DNA from: JAIOSF01 sp963677755
GTDB lineage: Bacteria; Campylobacterota; Campylobacteria; Campylobacterales; Arcobacteraceae
Assembly (NCBI GenBank): GCA_963677755.1
Contig: OY782506.1
Coordinates: 1,984,001-2,048,000, forward strand
Length of the DNA stretch: 64,000 bases
Direction: 5' to 3'
The notes under the pieces were generated by a model. That model had not been told where the DNA came from. It saw only the letters and a program-made list of their open reading frames with translations, and ran no database searches. The position numbers and the translations under genes were made by a program. Positions 31,897 to 41,352 of the stretch are shown one piece after another. How positions within the stretch are numbered: position 1 is the stretch's first letter; every line of letters starts with the position of its first letter.

Positions 31897-32424
31897 TTAC
31901 TTTATAAAGCCAATTTTTTTAGTTCCCTCTTTTGCTTCATCTTGAATATCTTGCATTGAAGTTACCACTTGCACTACTTTTTGTAATAATTCTTTTGTCT
32001 TTTTATCTTCTGTTTCTAACTTTTCAAGTCGTTTAATGATGTCAAAGTATGGTACTGATTGATTTTTTAGTTTTACAAAAGTTCTCATTATTTGTTTTGT
32101 AACATCAACTGCTATACCACTTTTTAACACTGTTGCTAACATATATACACCTTGTTCTGTAAAAGCATATGGAAGTTTTCTAGTACCTCCCCAACTTGAT
32201 GTCGCATTTTGCGACTTCAAGTTATCGAACTCCACTTGTGAAAGCTGAAACATAAAATCAGTATCAAATCTTTCTTTATTTCTTTTTACCTGTTCCATAA
32301 GTCGTCTTGTCTCAACTTGATAAAGTTCTGCTAAATCCTTATCAAGCATCACTTGCACACCGCGAATGACAAATATTTTATCTTCTACTATTATATTTTG
32401 TAAATGTTTTGAATTATTTTCCAT
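31897..32424 (-). CDS. ORF6N-domain protein (phage antirepressor-like)
   Basis: 175 residues. The ORF6N domain fills the first 100: VIRGVQVMLDKDLAELYQVE, FDTDFMFQLS, LPYAFTEQGVYMLATVLKS. A coiled-coil-like tail follows. Related to KilA-N/antirepressor DNA-binding proteins of phages, but also common as single chromosomal genes. Its promoter region has a row of 6-3-6 palindromes (32486-32551) and one further copy lies in its own coding sequence (32201-32215), which points to self-regulation; that is inference. Confidence 0.88.
   Translation of the reverse strand: MENNSKHLQNIIVEDKIFVIRGVQVMLDKDLAELYQVETRRLMEQVKRNKERFDTDFMFQLSQVEFDNLKSQNATSSWGGTRKLPYAFTEQGVYMLATVLKSGIAVDVTKQIMRTFVKLKNQSVPYFDIIKRLEKLETEDKKTKELLQKVVQVVTSMQDIQDEAKEGTKKIGFIK
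32201..32215. promoter_or_regulatory. Intragenic copy of the ORF6N-linked palindrome
   Basis: GTCGCATTTTGCGAC, identical to the copy at 32537-32551, inside the ORF6N coding region (encoding the SQNA segment). Confidence 0.45.
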
Positions 32425-32485
32425 TTTGGTACTCCCAAATTTTATAGGAGTATCATATCATTAAATTTTAATTTGATTTAAAAAT

Positions 32486-32551
32486 ATTGCAGAATGCAAT
32501 TTTAAGGTTATCGCAAAATTCGATATGCTTGAACTGGTCGCATTTTGCGAC
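32486..32551. promoter_or_regulatory. Three tandem 6-3-6 palindromes upstream of the ORF6N gene
   Basis: ATTGCA-GAA-TGCAAT (32486-32500), ATCGCA-AAA-TTCGAT (32510-32524, one mismatch) and GTCGCA-TTT-TGCGAC (32537-32551), starting 24 and 27 bases apart. They share the pattern R-T-Y-G-C-A-N3-T-G-C-R-A-Y, lie 62-127 bases upstream of the start codon, and look like tandem operators for a dimeric regulator. Confidence 0.6.
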
Positions 32552-32851
32552 TGGTTATGAAATTAAAAATTTGAATCAATAAAAATTAATTTGGTTTTGT
32601 GCAGGTGAATTTTTATCTAGTTTATTATCACTACTTGTTTTGCTTTCCGTTCTTTTTGCAACGACAAAAAAGAACCCTTGTGCTTGCACTCTCTATGAGA
32701 AAAACTCTGTTTTTTAGTTGCTGTCGCTCTTAATTTGCTTTGCTGTTGTTTTGTATTTTATTGGTATTAAAGTAGTGCCTGATATATTTGTCTTTTCAAC
32801 TTTTCTGAAGTAGAAGATCAAAAAGATAGGAAAGGATACAATTATCTATTT
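32552..32851. other. Gap with an 8-bp hairpin
   Basis: No gene supported over 300 bases. TTCTTTTT (32650-32657) and AAAAAGAA (32667-32674) form a stem in a K/Q-codon-rich-looking segment that has no valid open frame. It may be a dispersed non-coding repeat. Confidence 0.4.
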
Positions 32852-33155
32852 TTATAGACCACTCTTTATTGCTTGTTTAATTATAGGTGCAACTGAATCT
32901 GGCGTAATATTTCGTTCTTGACAATATTTTGATTGAAGCCAAATTTTGTCCCTTGCTTGCATTACAGCCACAACAACAAAGAGCAATATTTTCTCTTGTG
33001 ATTATTTTTGCATCATTAATTATATGTTCCCAACTTGCAGCTGTTTTTTTAGAGATTTTAGTTGGTGTAAATTCAACACCACAATATACACATACTTTAT
33101 CTCTTAATCTTACCTCTTGTTCAAGCTCTTTTGGAATATTCCAATTATTAGCCAT
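32852..33155 (-). pseudogene. HNH endonuclease gene with a frameshift
   Basis: The N-terminal frame (from 33155) encodes VCVYCGVEF, AASWEHIINDAKI and ALCCCGCNASKG, a complete-looking HNH core, then ends in unrelated residues (LSRTKYYARFSCTYN). In the +1 frame starting at about 32950 the same DNA encodes IWLQSKYCQERNITPDSV and on to APIIKQAIKSGL, the natural HNH-family C-terminus, stopping at 32852. A single-base indel in the GGGACAAAATTT stretch (32941-32952) explains it. It could be a real mutation, a programmed shift or a sequence error. Confidence 0.8.
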
Positions 33156-33221
33156 TTTAAATCCTTACTAGGTTTGATAAAAGTGATTTACAATGATTAG
33201 ATTTCAAAATAAATCAAGGCA

Positions 33222-33280
33222 GAAAATAAAATATCTGCAGGAGCTTACTGTAGTAAGTGACTAAGATATTTTATTTTCTA
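33222..33280. repeat. Long hairpin after purH
   Basis: Perfect 16-bp stem (33222-33237 and 33265-33280) with a nested CTTAC/GTAAG stem-loop (33245-33258) in the loop. It lies 41 bases beyond the purH stop. No T-run follows, so it resembles a mobile or REP-like intergenic element or an RNA-stabilising structure more than a plain terminator. Confidence 0.65.
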
Positions 33281-33321
33281 ACGCAGAGTTATGAAGAAAG
33301 GTGATTATTTAAATCAACTTT

Positions 33322-34854
33322 TTAGTGTAGGAAGTGTCTTTTCCCTGAGAAGTATAGACTCATACCGAATTCATTCGCAGCTTCAATAACCTCATCATCT
33401 CTTACACTTCCACCTGGTTCGATTACACATGATACACCAGCTTCGGCAGCTGCATCGATACTATCTCTAAATGGAAAGAATGCTTCACTTGCTAGAACAC
33501 AACCTTTTGTATCTAGTCCCATATCTTCTGCTTTTCGTAAAGCGGCTTTTGCTGCATCAACTCTTGAAGTCATACCCATACCAACAGCTACCATTGCAGA
33601 ATTTTTTACATATACTACACAGTTTGATTTTGTTAAGCTAGCTACTTTATACGCTATCTCCATATCTTTTTTCTCTTGAGCAGTTGCTTCTTTTTTTGTT
33701 TTTAATTCTGAGTTTGCAACTTCATCATCTTCCACTTTATCAGCATCTTGATATACAAATCCACCATCAACTATTTTGAAGTTATTTGCATCGTTCGCCA
33801 TTTCAAGTTTAGTAGTACCTTGTTTAAAAAGTTTGATTCTTTTCTTTTTGTTTAACTCAATTTCAGCTTCAGCAGTAAAATCAGCTGCAAATACTACTTC
33901 TAAGAATATTTCGTTCATCTTAACAGCTAAGTCTAAATCTACTACACCATTTACAGCAACAACTCCACCAAAAGCAGATACAGGGTCACATTTAAGTGCT
34001 TCTGCGTATGATTCTAATAAAGTGTCTTTAATAGCAAAACCACAAGGATTTCCATGTTTTACGATACATACTGCATTGTCATCACCAAACGCAGATGCTA
34101 TTTTTGCAGCTCCTGAGATATCTCCCATATTGTTAAAACTTGCTTCCCCTTTAAGTGTGATAAATTTATTTGATAAGTGTTTATCAAACTCGTATAATGC
34201 ACCTTTTTGATGTGGGTTTTCCCCATATCTTGTATCAAATACTTTTTCACCTACGATAAATTGTTTAGCACCCATTCCACCGTTGAATCTTTTGTTCATA
34301 TAGTTTGCTATCATAGCATCATAAGCAGCTGTATGCTCGTATGCTTTTATCATCATATCTCTTCTAAACTCAGGTGTATTTGTATCGTTTTTTAGATTAT
34401 TTAGTACTGTATCATAATCAACAACATCAGTAACAATAATAACACTATCGTGATTTTTTGCAGCACTTCGCACCATCGCTGGACCACCGATGTCGATGTT
34501 TTCAATAATCTCTTCAAAATCATCTGTTTTTTCAATAGTAGCTTTAAATGGATAAAGATTTACACACACTAAATCGATCCCCTCAACTCCAAGCTCTTTT
34601 GCTTGGTCTAAGTGTGATTGTTTGTCTCTTCTATGTAATATTCCACCGTGGATAAAAGGGTTTAATGTTTTTACACGACCTTCAAAACATTCTGGAAATT
34701 TTGTTACTTCATTTGCTTCAATTACTGCAATTCCTGCATTTTGTAATGCTTTGTATGTACCACCTGTACTTATTATCTCATACCCTAAAGATACTAACTC
34801 TTTTGCAAAATTTTCAACACCACTTTTATCACTTACACTAATTAATGCTCTCAA
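33322..34854 (-). CDS. purH: Bifunctional AICAR transformylase / IMP cyclohydrolase
   Basis: 510 residues. The IMP cyclohydrolase domain opens MRALISVSDKSGVENFAKEL with STGGTYKAL, and the transformylase domain includes RYGENPHQKGALYEF near 215, KHGNPCGFA near 268 and DSIDAAAEAGVSCVIEPGGS near 470. Last two steps of IMP synthesis. It has a separate 5' region; purL lies further upstream on the same strand with moaA between. Confidence 0.97.
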   Translation of the reverse strand: MRALISVSDKSGVENFAKELVSLGYEIISTGGTYKALQNAGIAVIEANEVTKFPECFEGRVKTLNPFIHGGILHRRDKQSHLDQAKELGVEGIDLVCVNLYPFKATIEKTDDFEEIIENIDIGGPAMVRSAAKNHDSVIIVTDVVDYDTVLNNLKNDTNTPEFRRDMMIKAYEHTAAYDAMIANYMNKRFNGGMGAKQFIVGEKVFDTRYGENPHQKGALYEFDKHLSNKFITLKGEASFNNMGDISGAAKIASAFGDDNAVCIVKHGNPCGFAIKDTLLESYAEALKCDPVSAFGGVVAVNGVVDLDLAVKMNEIFLEVVFAADFTAEAEIELNKKKRIKLFKQGTTKLEMANDANNFKIVDGGFVYQDADKVEDDEVANSELKTKKEATAQEKKDMEIAYKVASLTKSNCVVYVKNSAMVAVGMGMTSRVDAAKAALRKAEDMGLDTKGCVLASEAFFPFRDSIDAAAEAGVSCVIEPGGSVRDDEVIEAANEFGMSLYFSGKRHFLH

Positions 34855-34922
34855 TTATCTTTCCTTTTTTAATATTTAATACTCTTTATAAAATAACTTT
34901 ACTTTGTAACTTATTTTAAAAA

Positions 34923-35879
34923 TCAACCACCAGTTTCATAAAAAGCTCTATCTGAACTATCTTCACTTCCCCATTTGTTTTTTTCTGGTTTATCTTGTAA
35001 CACTTTTCGCAATATCTCTTTTGCAGTATCTATATCTTTTGCTTTTATAGCATCTGCAATACTTAATGCATCTTCAAAATATAAACAAGGGATCAAATAC
35101 CCCTCTGCTGTTATTCGTAAACGATTACAATCACTACAAAAATCATCAAGATGTGGCTCAATTATCCCAAACTTATACCCATCTTCTAACTCATAACTTT
35201 GAGATGGGCTACTTCCAACTCTCTCATTTTTTGTAAAGTTGTATTTTGATTTTATAATATCTTGTATCTCTTGTGAGGTTAGACCTTTTTTTACTTTTGC
35301 ATGAGAATTTTCCATAAACTCTATAAATCGTATCTCATATCCATTTTCTCTACAATACTCTAAAAGATCAATTAATTCACCATCATTAACCTCTTTCATA
35401 GGGACACAATTTACTTTGATTTTAAGTCCAACTTCACGAGCTTTTTCAATACCAGCTAACACTTTACCTAACACATCTTTTTGTGCTATATGATGTGCAA
35501 CTTCAGGTTTTAAACTATCAAGAGATACATTGATTCTTTTAAGACCTGCATCTTTTAACTTTTGTGCAGCATCTTCTAGTAAAAAAGCATTTGTAGTAAG
35601 TGCTAAATCAAGAGTAGGTGAATAATCAGCTATCATCTTAACAAAGTTCTCAAGTCCATGTCTTAAAAGTGGTTCACCACCTGTAAGACGAACTTTTGTA
35701 ACACCCTCATCAATAGCAACTTTGATAAACTCAAACATATCTTCATAAGATAAAAGTTTCTCATGTGGTACCCAAGAAAATGGTTTTTCAGGCATACAGT
35801 ATTGACATCTAAAATTACATCGTTCAGTTACTGAAACTCTTAAGTAATCTACTTTTCTTCCATGACCATCTATTAACAA
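34923..35879 (-). CDS. moaA: GTP 3',8-cyclase (molybdopterin synthesis)
   Basis: 318 residues. The radical-SAM cluster motif is CNFRCQYCMP near residue 18, the second iron-sulfur cluster CSDCNRLRITAEGYLIPCL near 240, and the protein ends in the typical double glycine (YETGG). Turns GTP into 3',8-cyclo-GTP for the molybdenum cofactor. Lies 12 bases after purL in the same direction. Confidence 0.97.
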   Translation of the reverse strand: MLIDGHGRKVDYLRVSVTERCNFRCQYCMPEKPFSWVPHEKLLSYEDMFEFIKVAIDEGVTKVRLTGGEPLLRHGLENFVKMIADYSPTLDLALTTNAFLLEDAAQKLKDAGLKRINVSLDSLKPEVAHHIAQKDVLGKVLAGIEKAREVGLKIKVNCVPMKEVNDGELIDLLEYCRENGYEIRFIEFMENSHAKVKKGLTSQEIQDIIKSKYNFTKNERVGSSPSQSYELEDGYKFGIIEPHLDDFCSDCNRLRITAEGYLIPCLYFEDALSIADAIKAKDIDTAKEILRKVLQDKPEKNKWGSEDSSDRAFYETGG

Positions 35880-35891
35880 AGCAAATCGTTT

Positions 35892-38102
35892 CTATAAGTC
35901 TTGTTCAATAATAGTTTTAAAGGTATTAAAATATATATCTTTTAATGTTGAAACTTCCATATGAACAGTATTATTTATAGAGAATTCATCTCCACCAACT
36001 ACACCTATATTTGCAACACTAACACCTATTTCGTTTGCCATAGCTTCAAATGCATCACAATTTTGTGGTTCTACTTCAACAATCGCTCTACTTAAACTCT
36101 CACCGAACATATCATTTTGATCAAGTAAAACAATATCTACATCTAAACCTTTCTTTCCAACTGCTGCCATTTTTGCTAATGCTATTGCTAATCCACCAAC
36201 ACTAACATCTTTTGCAGAAGATAAAAGAGAGTTTTTATTTGCTTCAATTACCAAATTCCAAAGATTTAACTCTTTTCCAAAATCAACTTCAGGATGAGTT
36301 CCTGCAACTTTGTCATAGAATTTTTTAAGATATAAACTTCCACCAAACTCAGACTTTGTATCACCCAAAATATAGATAATATTTCCATCTTTTTGTAAAC
36401 AACTTGGTAAAACTTTATTCATATCATCATTTACACCAACAGTAGCAATTGCAGGTGTTGGGAAAACTCCCACACCGTTTGTTTCATTGTATAAAGATAC
36501 ATTTCCACCAATAACAGGTGTATTTAACTCTTTACAAGCTTTTTTAATCCCCTCACAAGAGGTCATAAACTGCCACATAACTTCTGGATTTTCTGGATTT
36601 CCAAAGTTAAGACAATCTGTAATAGCTTTTGGAGTTGCACCACTCATAGCTACATTTCTTCCAGCTTCCATAACTGCTGCACTACTTCCAAGCTCTGGGT
36701 CTATATAACAAAATCTAGTGTTACAATCAGCACTCATAGCCAATGCTCGACCTGTTTCTTTGATACGAATAACAGATCCATCAAGTTTCCCAGGCCCTTT
36801 GATAGTATTTGTTTGTACCATTGAATCGTATTGTTCATATATCCAAGATTTATCAACAACTTCCATATCACTAATCAATGCTTCAAAAGCATCTTGTAGC
36901 GGGATATCTCTATCAAGAGTTATATCTTTTATTGTTTTAAGGTATTCAGGTTCTTTTACTGGTCTGTCTAAAACTGGTGCTTCTTCACTAAGTGGTTGAA
37001 TAGGTATATCTGCACATTTTTCACCATGCCAAAATAGTTCCATATTTCCAGTATTTGTAACCTCTCCAATAACAGCAGCATCAAGCTCCCATTTGTGGAA
37101 AATATCAATTACATCTTGTTCACACCCTTTTTTAGCACAAATAAGCATTCTCTCTTGTGATTCACTTAACATAAAATCATAAGGTGTCATACCCTCTTCT
37201 CTTGCAGGTACTTTATCTAAATGCATAATCATACCAGACCCAGTTCTCCCTGCCATCTCAAATGAACTTGAAGTAAGTCCAGCAGCACCCATATCTTGAA
37301 TACCAATTATTAAATCTTTTTGAAAAAGTTCAAGACAAGCTTCAAGTAAAAGTTTCTCTGTAAATGGATCTCCAACTTGTACTGTTGGTCTTTTTGACTC
37401 ACTATCTTCATCAAATGCTGCACTTGACATAACAGCACCACCAAGACCATCTCGTCCTGTTTTTGACCCTACATACATTACAGGATTTCCAACACCCTCT
37501 GCAACACCTAAGAAGATCTCATCTGATTTACAAATACCAAGATTAAAAGCATTTACAAGGTTATTTCCAGCATAACACTCTTCAAAACCTGTTTGTCCAC
37601 CAATAGTAGGAACACCCATACAGTTTCCATATCCACCAATACCCTCAACAACACCTCGAAGTAAAAATCTATGTTTACGAGCAGTTTCGCTATCACCATC
37701 AATTGAAGCAAATTGGATTAAGTTTAAAGAAGCAACAGGTCTTGCACCCATTGTAAAAACATCTCTCATAATACCACCAACACCAGTTGCAGCACCTTGA
37801 TATGGCTCTATAAAACTTGGATGATTGTGTGATTCCATCTTAAATACAGCTGCATATCCATCACCAATATCAATAACTCCAGCATTTTCGCCTGGACCTT
37901 GAATTACCCATGGAGCGCTGACTGGGAAACCATTTAAGTATTTTTTACTTGATTTGTAAGAACAATGTTCAGACCACATAGCAGAGACAACCCCTATCTC
38001 TGTATAGTTAGGCTCTCTTCCTAATATCTTAACTGTATTATGATACTCTTCTTCTGTCATAGAGTGTGCAAGTGCTATCTCTAATGGTGTTTGTTGTGAC
38101 AT
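35892..38102 (-). CDS. purL: Phosphoribosylformylglycinamidine synthase II
   Basis: 736 residues, the short (three-protein) PurL form. SEHCSYKSSKKYL near residue 45, GVGGIMRDVFTMGARP near 105, MGVPTIGGQTGFEECY near 160 and the second ATP-grasp-like half (NFGNPENPEV near 500) are characteristic. Needs PurQ and PurS, not in this window. Cytosolic purine synthesis. Confidence 0.97.
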   Translation of the reverse strand: MSQQTPLEIALAHSMTEEEYHNTVKILGREPNYTEIGVVSAMWSEHCSYKSSKKYLNGFPVSAPWVIQGPGENAGVIDIGDGYAAVFKMESHNHPSFIEPYQGAATGVGGIMRDVFTMGARPVASLNLIQFASIDGDSETARKHRFLLRGVVEGIGGYGNCMGVPTIGGQTGFEECYAGNNLVNAFNLGICKSDEIFLGVAEGVGNPVMYVGSKTGRDGLGGAVMSSAAFDEDSESKRPTVQVGDPFTEKLLLEACLELFQKDLIIGIQDMGAAGLTSSSFEMAGRTGSGMIMHLDKVPAREEGMTPYDFMLSESQERMLICAKKGCEQDVIDIFHKWELDAAVIGEVTNTGNMELFWHGEKCADIPIQPLSEEAPVLDRPVKEPEYLKTIKDITLDRDIPLQDAFEALISDMEVVDKSWIYEQYDSMVQTNTIKGPGKLDGSVIRIKETGRALAMSADCNTRFCYIDPELGSSAAVMEAGRNVAMSGATPKAITDCLNFGNPENPEVMWQFMTSCEGIKKACKELNTPVIGGNVSLYNETNGVGVFPTPAIATVGVNDDMNKVLPSCLQKDGNIIYILGDTKSEFGGSLYLKKFYDKVAGTHPEVDFGKELNLWNLVIEANKNSLLSSAKDVSVGGLAIALAKMAAVGKKGLDVDIVLLDQNDMFGESLSRAIVEVEPQNCDAFEAMANEIGVSVANIGVVGGDEFSINNTVHMEVSTLKDIYFNTFKTIIEQDL

Positions 38103-38193
38103 ATTTATTTACCTTAAATATATAATTTTTAGGGATTATAGCTAAAAAGTTTTTAGGCAATGGTTAAATAAAAATCTCGTAAACTTTTTTAAT

Positions 38194-39147
38194 TTAATTT
38201 TCGAGAAGAATATTATAAATATTTTTTATTACCTCTTTTGAACGCATTATTGATGTATGTGTTTCATTGTATCCAAATATTTTATATGCATCGTATTGTC
38301 TTTCTTGCTTAAGTTGACTCTCTAATGATATTACACCGTCATTATTAATTCCAGCGGTAAAAGTAACTTTCCCTTTGTACCCAAAAAATAAATAGTGTTG
38401 TACACTACTAGGAATTTCAGTAGTATTCAGTTGTTGTAAAAAAGAGCTATTAGGTTTCATATCTACCCAATATGGTAGTGAATAATCCAATGAAGATGAC
38501 CTTGTTGCTAATTTATCTCCACCCCATGGTGTTGATATTGTAATAAATTTTTGTACTACATGTAACTCATCTTCACTCATTAGTGCAAGCATCTTCTTCA
38601 TCACCAATCCACCCATGCTATGAGCAATTATAGGCATATATTGAAATTTGTATTTTTTTATTAAAAATGACAATCCATCGTATATCACCTGAGAACTCTG
38701 AGAAAGTCTCATTCCAGAAGGATACGATACTACAATGATTTGGAACTCCTTTTCTAGTTCTTTTATCATGGTTCCCCACTCTCTAGGATTTCCACCTGCC
38801 CCATGAACTAAAACAATTGGTGTTTTAGTTAAATCAAAAGAATTTAAAAAATAGATACCTCCACCTGTATTTGCAATAAATTTCATTGGTAGCCACAATC
38901 CAGTTCTAGCAAGTGATGGATCAAAACCATCATAATTTAATTGGGTAATTCGGTCATATGTAAAATTTTCTTTGTACAAAGCTAATTGAGTTTTCATTTG
39001 AAGAGCATTGCGTTCTTGGTTTCCATTATAATTAATTGAAGCTTTAATATCTTGCTTTAATTCTCTGTAACTATTAAGAATTCCACAACCATTTAAAAGA
39101 AAAACTACAAAAAATAGAAAGCCTATATTTAACATAAATTTATTCAT
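38194..39147 (-). CDS. Lipase-like alpha/beta hydrolase lipoprotein
   Basis: 317 residues from the ATG at 39147, chosen because the signal peptide then has a standard length; an ATG at 39162 adds five residues. Lipobox LLNGC (Cys near 21). Fold marks: oxyanion HGAGGNPREWG near 115, nucleophile in AHSMGGLVMKK near 177, acid and base in NDGVIS and YNETHTSI near 285-300. Resembles lipase/thioesterase-type outer-membrane or periplasmic hydrolases. It is divergent from the pigment locus; a link to it is not shown. Confidence 0.8.
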   Translation of the reverse strand: MNKFMLNIGFLFFVVFLLNGCGILNSYRELKQDIKASINYNGNQERNALQMKTQLALYKENFTYDRITQLNYDGFDPSLARTGLWLPMKFIANTGGGIYFLNSFDLTKTPIVLVHGAGGNPREWGTMIKELEKEFQIIVVSYPSGMRLSQSSQVIYDGLSFLIKKYKFQYMPIIAHSMGGLVMKKMLALMSEDELHVVQKFITISTPWGGDKLATRSSSLDYSLPYWVDMKPNSSFLQQLNTTEIPSSVQHYLFFGYKGKVTFTAGINNDGVISLESQLKQERQYDAYKIFGYNETHTSIMRSKEVIKNIYNILLEN

Positions 39148-39263
39148 AACATAAGTATACAAAATAATTTTTAATAAAAGCGTAAAGCACTATCTTATCT
39201 AGTTTTAAATATTAAAATACTATAATAACCATTCAAATTAAGCACAAAATAAATGGACAGATA

Positions 39264-40217
39264 TTGAAAAAAAATATTTTAGTTGTGTCATACTCACAAA
39301 CAGGACAGCTTGACAATGTTGTAAAAAACTTTATTGCACCTCTTGAAGAAAATGATACTACAATACAAATCACTTATAAAAATATAGAACCTATTAAGCC
39401 TTATCCTTTTCCATGGGATTTAATGACATTTATGGATACATTCCCTGAGTCTGTTCATCTTACTGGATGCGATATAAAACCTTTAGATGACGATAAGGAA
39501 TATGATTTAATAATATTAGCTTATCAAGTATGGTTTTTGGCTCCATCAATTCCCATTACTGCATTTTTAAAATCTGACTATGCAAAAAAGAAACTGCACA
39601 ACAAACCAGTAGTTACACTTATTGGGTGTAGAAATATGTGGATTATGGCTCAGGAAAAAGTAAAAATGTTATTAGATAAAATTGGTGCAAAACTTATTGA
39701 TAATGTTGTCCTTATTGATAGAGGAAATTCTCTTGAAACATTTATCACAACACCTCGATTGCTATTAACAGGAAAAGCAAATTCACTTTGGGGTATGAGT
39801 GAAGCTGGGATTGACCCACAGCAGATAAAAGATAGCAAAAGATTTGGAAAAGCCCTTGTAAGTGCTTTAAAAAATGACAAAGAGAAAGAGCACACCTCTT
39901 TACTACAAGGACTCAAAGCTGTCGAAGTAAACTCAAAACTAATAAGAAGTGAAAAAATAGCAACTAAAAGTTTTCATATATGGGGAAATTTAATACAAAA
40001 ACTTGGAAAACCAGGTGATATTAAACGAAAACCTGCTGTGATTCTTTATCTCATTTTTTTATTACTAATTATTGTTACAGTAGTACCTATAAATATGATT
40101 GTTCAATCAATTTTACGAAAAACAAATAAAGAAAAAGTATTACAAGAGAAAAAAAATTATGAACAACCTTCTGGTAACACAGAGGAAAGAATGAAGGAAT
40201 TTATGTTAGATGAATAA
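39264..40217 (+). CDS. darA: DarA-like dialkylresorcinol-condensing enzyme
   Basis: 317 residues, TTG start with GGACAG upstream. The N-terminal half is flavodoxin-like (ILVVSYSQTGQLDNVV) and matches DarA, which with DarB joins a beta-ketoacyl and a beta-keto/unsaturated acyl thioester and aromatises the ring to a 2,5-dialkylresorcinol. A membrane helix is near residues 260-280, followed by a charged tail. First gene of the pigment locus; the following darB-like gene overlaps by 8 bases. Symbol given by homology. Confidence 0.85.
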   Translation: MKKNILVVSYSQTGQLDNVVKNFIAPLEENDTTIQITYKNIEPIKPYPFPWDLMTFMDTFPESVHLTGCDIKPLDDDKEYDLIILAYQVWFLAPSIPITAFLKSDYAKKKLHNKPVVTLIGCRNMWIMAQEKVKMLLDKIGAKLIDNVVLIDRGNSLETFITTPRLLLTGKANSLWGMSEAGIDPQQIKDSKRFGKALVSALKNDKEKEHTSLLQGLKAVEVNSKLIRSEKIATKSFHIWGNLIQKLGKPGDIKRKPAVILYLIFLLLIIVTVVPINMIVQSILRKTNKEKVLQEKKNYEQPSGNTEERMKEFMLDE

Positions 40218-41352
40218 TGTTTATATCAATCAAATAGAAAAGTTTATGCCAAATGAACCTGTTAGTAATGATGAGATGGAAGAGTACTTAGGATATATTG
40301 GTGGTAAAAAATCAAAAGCTAGAAAAATTGTTTTAAAAAGTAATGGTATACAAACAAGATACTATGTACTTGAAAAAGGAACTCAAAAACCACTTTTCTC
40401 AAATGCACAAATAACAGCTCATGCTATAAAAAAATTAGAAAATGAAAAATTTTCTTTAGATGATATTGAATGTCTATCGTGTGGAACAACCTCACCTGAT
40501 CAACTTATGCCTAATCATACACTTATGGTACAAGGGGAACTTAAAATTAGTGAGATAGAAACTATAAGTGCTAGTGGTATCTGTCTTAGTGGAATTAATG
40601 CTTTAAAATATCTATATTATGGCATTAAATGTGGCGATTTATCTTGTGCAATAGCAACTGGAAGTGAAACTTCATCTCCTATTTTAAGTGCAAAAAACTT
40701 TCAAAAAGAATCTGAACATCTCATTGAGGAACTCAAAAAAAATACAAGTATTGCCTTTGAAAAAGATTTTTTACGCTGGATGCTTTCAGATGGGGCTGGA
40801 GCTATGAAACTTCAGAATCAACCAAATAAAACTGGACTCTCTTTAAAAATTGACTTTATAGATATTCTTTCATATGCGGGAGAGATGCCTGTATGTATGT
40901 ACAGTGGACTGAATGTAGAAGATAATAACGTAACTTCATGGAGAGCTTATACCCAAGATGAAGTGATGGAAAAATCTTTACTTGCTATAAAACAAGAAGT
41001 AAAACTTCTCAATGAAAATATTATTGAATATACTGTAACAAAACCTATAATTAAAATCGCTCAAAAAAGAGATTTAAAACCTGAACAATTTGATTATTTT
41101 TTACCTCATTACTCTTCAACCTATTTTAGAGATAAAGTGTACGAGGGATTAAAAAAAGCAAATTTTGAGATACCTTATGAAAAATGGTTTACAAATCTTA
41201 CTAAGTTTGGAAATACGGGAAGTGCTTCAATATATATTATGTTAGAGGAGCTTTTTAATAGTGGTAAACTGAATAAAGGGGAAAGGCTACTTTGTTATAT
41301 TCCTGAAAGTGGAAGATTTTCTACTTCATTTATGGCTTTAGAGGTAGTATGA
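40210..41352 (+). CDS. darB: DarB-like ketosynthase (KAS III type)
   Basis: 380 residues. Catalytic Cys in SASGICLSGINAL near residue 124, the later histidine in FLPHYSSTYF near 299 and the N-terminal-Asn region FGNTGSASIYIML near 335 correspond to the KAS III triad. DarB catalyses the carbon-carbon joining step of dialkylresorcinols. It overlaps both neighbours (8 and 4 bases), so darA-darB-HTH-BtrH are one transcript. Confidence 0.85.
   Translation: MNNVYINQIEKFMPNEPVSNDEMEEYLGYIGGKKSKARKIVLKSNGIQTRYYVLEKGTQKPLFSNAQITAHAIKKLENEKFSLDDIECLSCGTTSPDQLMPNHTLMVQGELKISEIETISASGICLSGINALKYLYYGIKCGDLSCAIATGSETSSPILSAKNFQKESEHLIEELKKNTSIAFEKDFLRWMLSDGAGAMKLQNQPNKTGLSLKIDFIDILSYAGEMPVCMYSGLNVEDNNVTSWRAYTQDEVMEKSLLAIKQEVKLLNENIIEYTVTKPIIKIAQKRDLKPEQFDYFLPHYSSTYFRDKVYEGLKKANFEIPYEKWFTNLTKFGNTGSASIYIMLEELFNSGKLNKGERLLCYIPESGRFSTSFMALEVV

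Noticed and set aside
33776..34395. Two plus-strand frames in purH
   Set aside because: Antisense to a conserved purine gene, no start signals.
36487..36999. Two plus-strand frames in purL
   Set aside because: Shadow frames over conserved PurL motifs.
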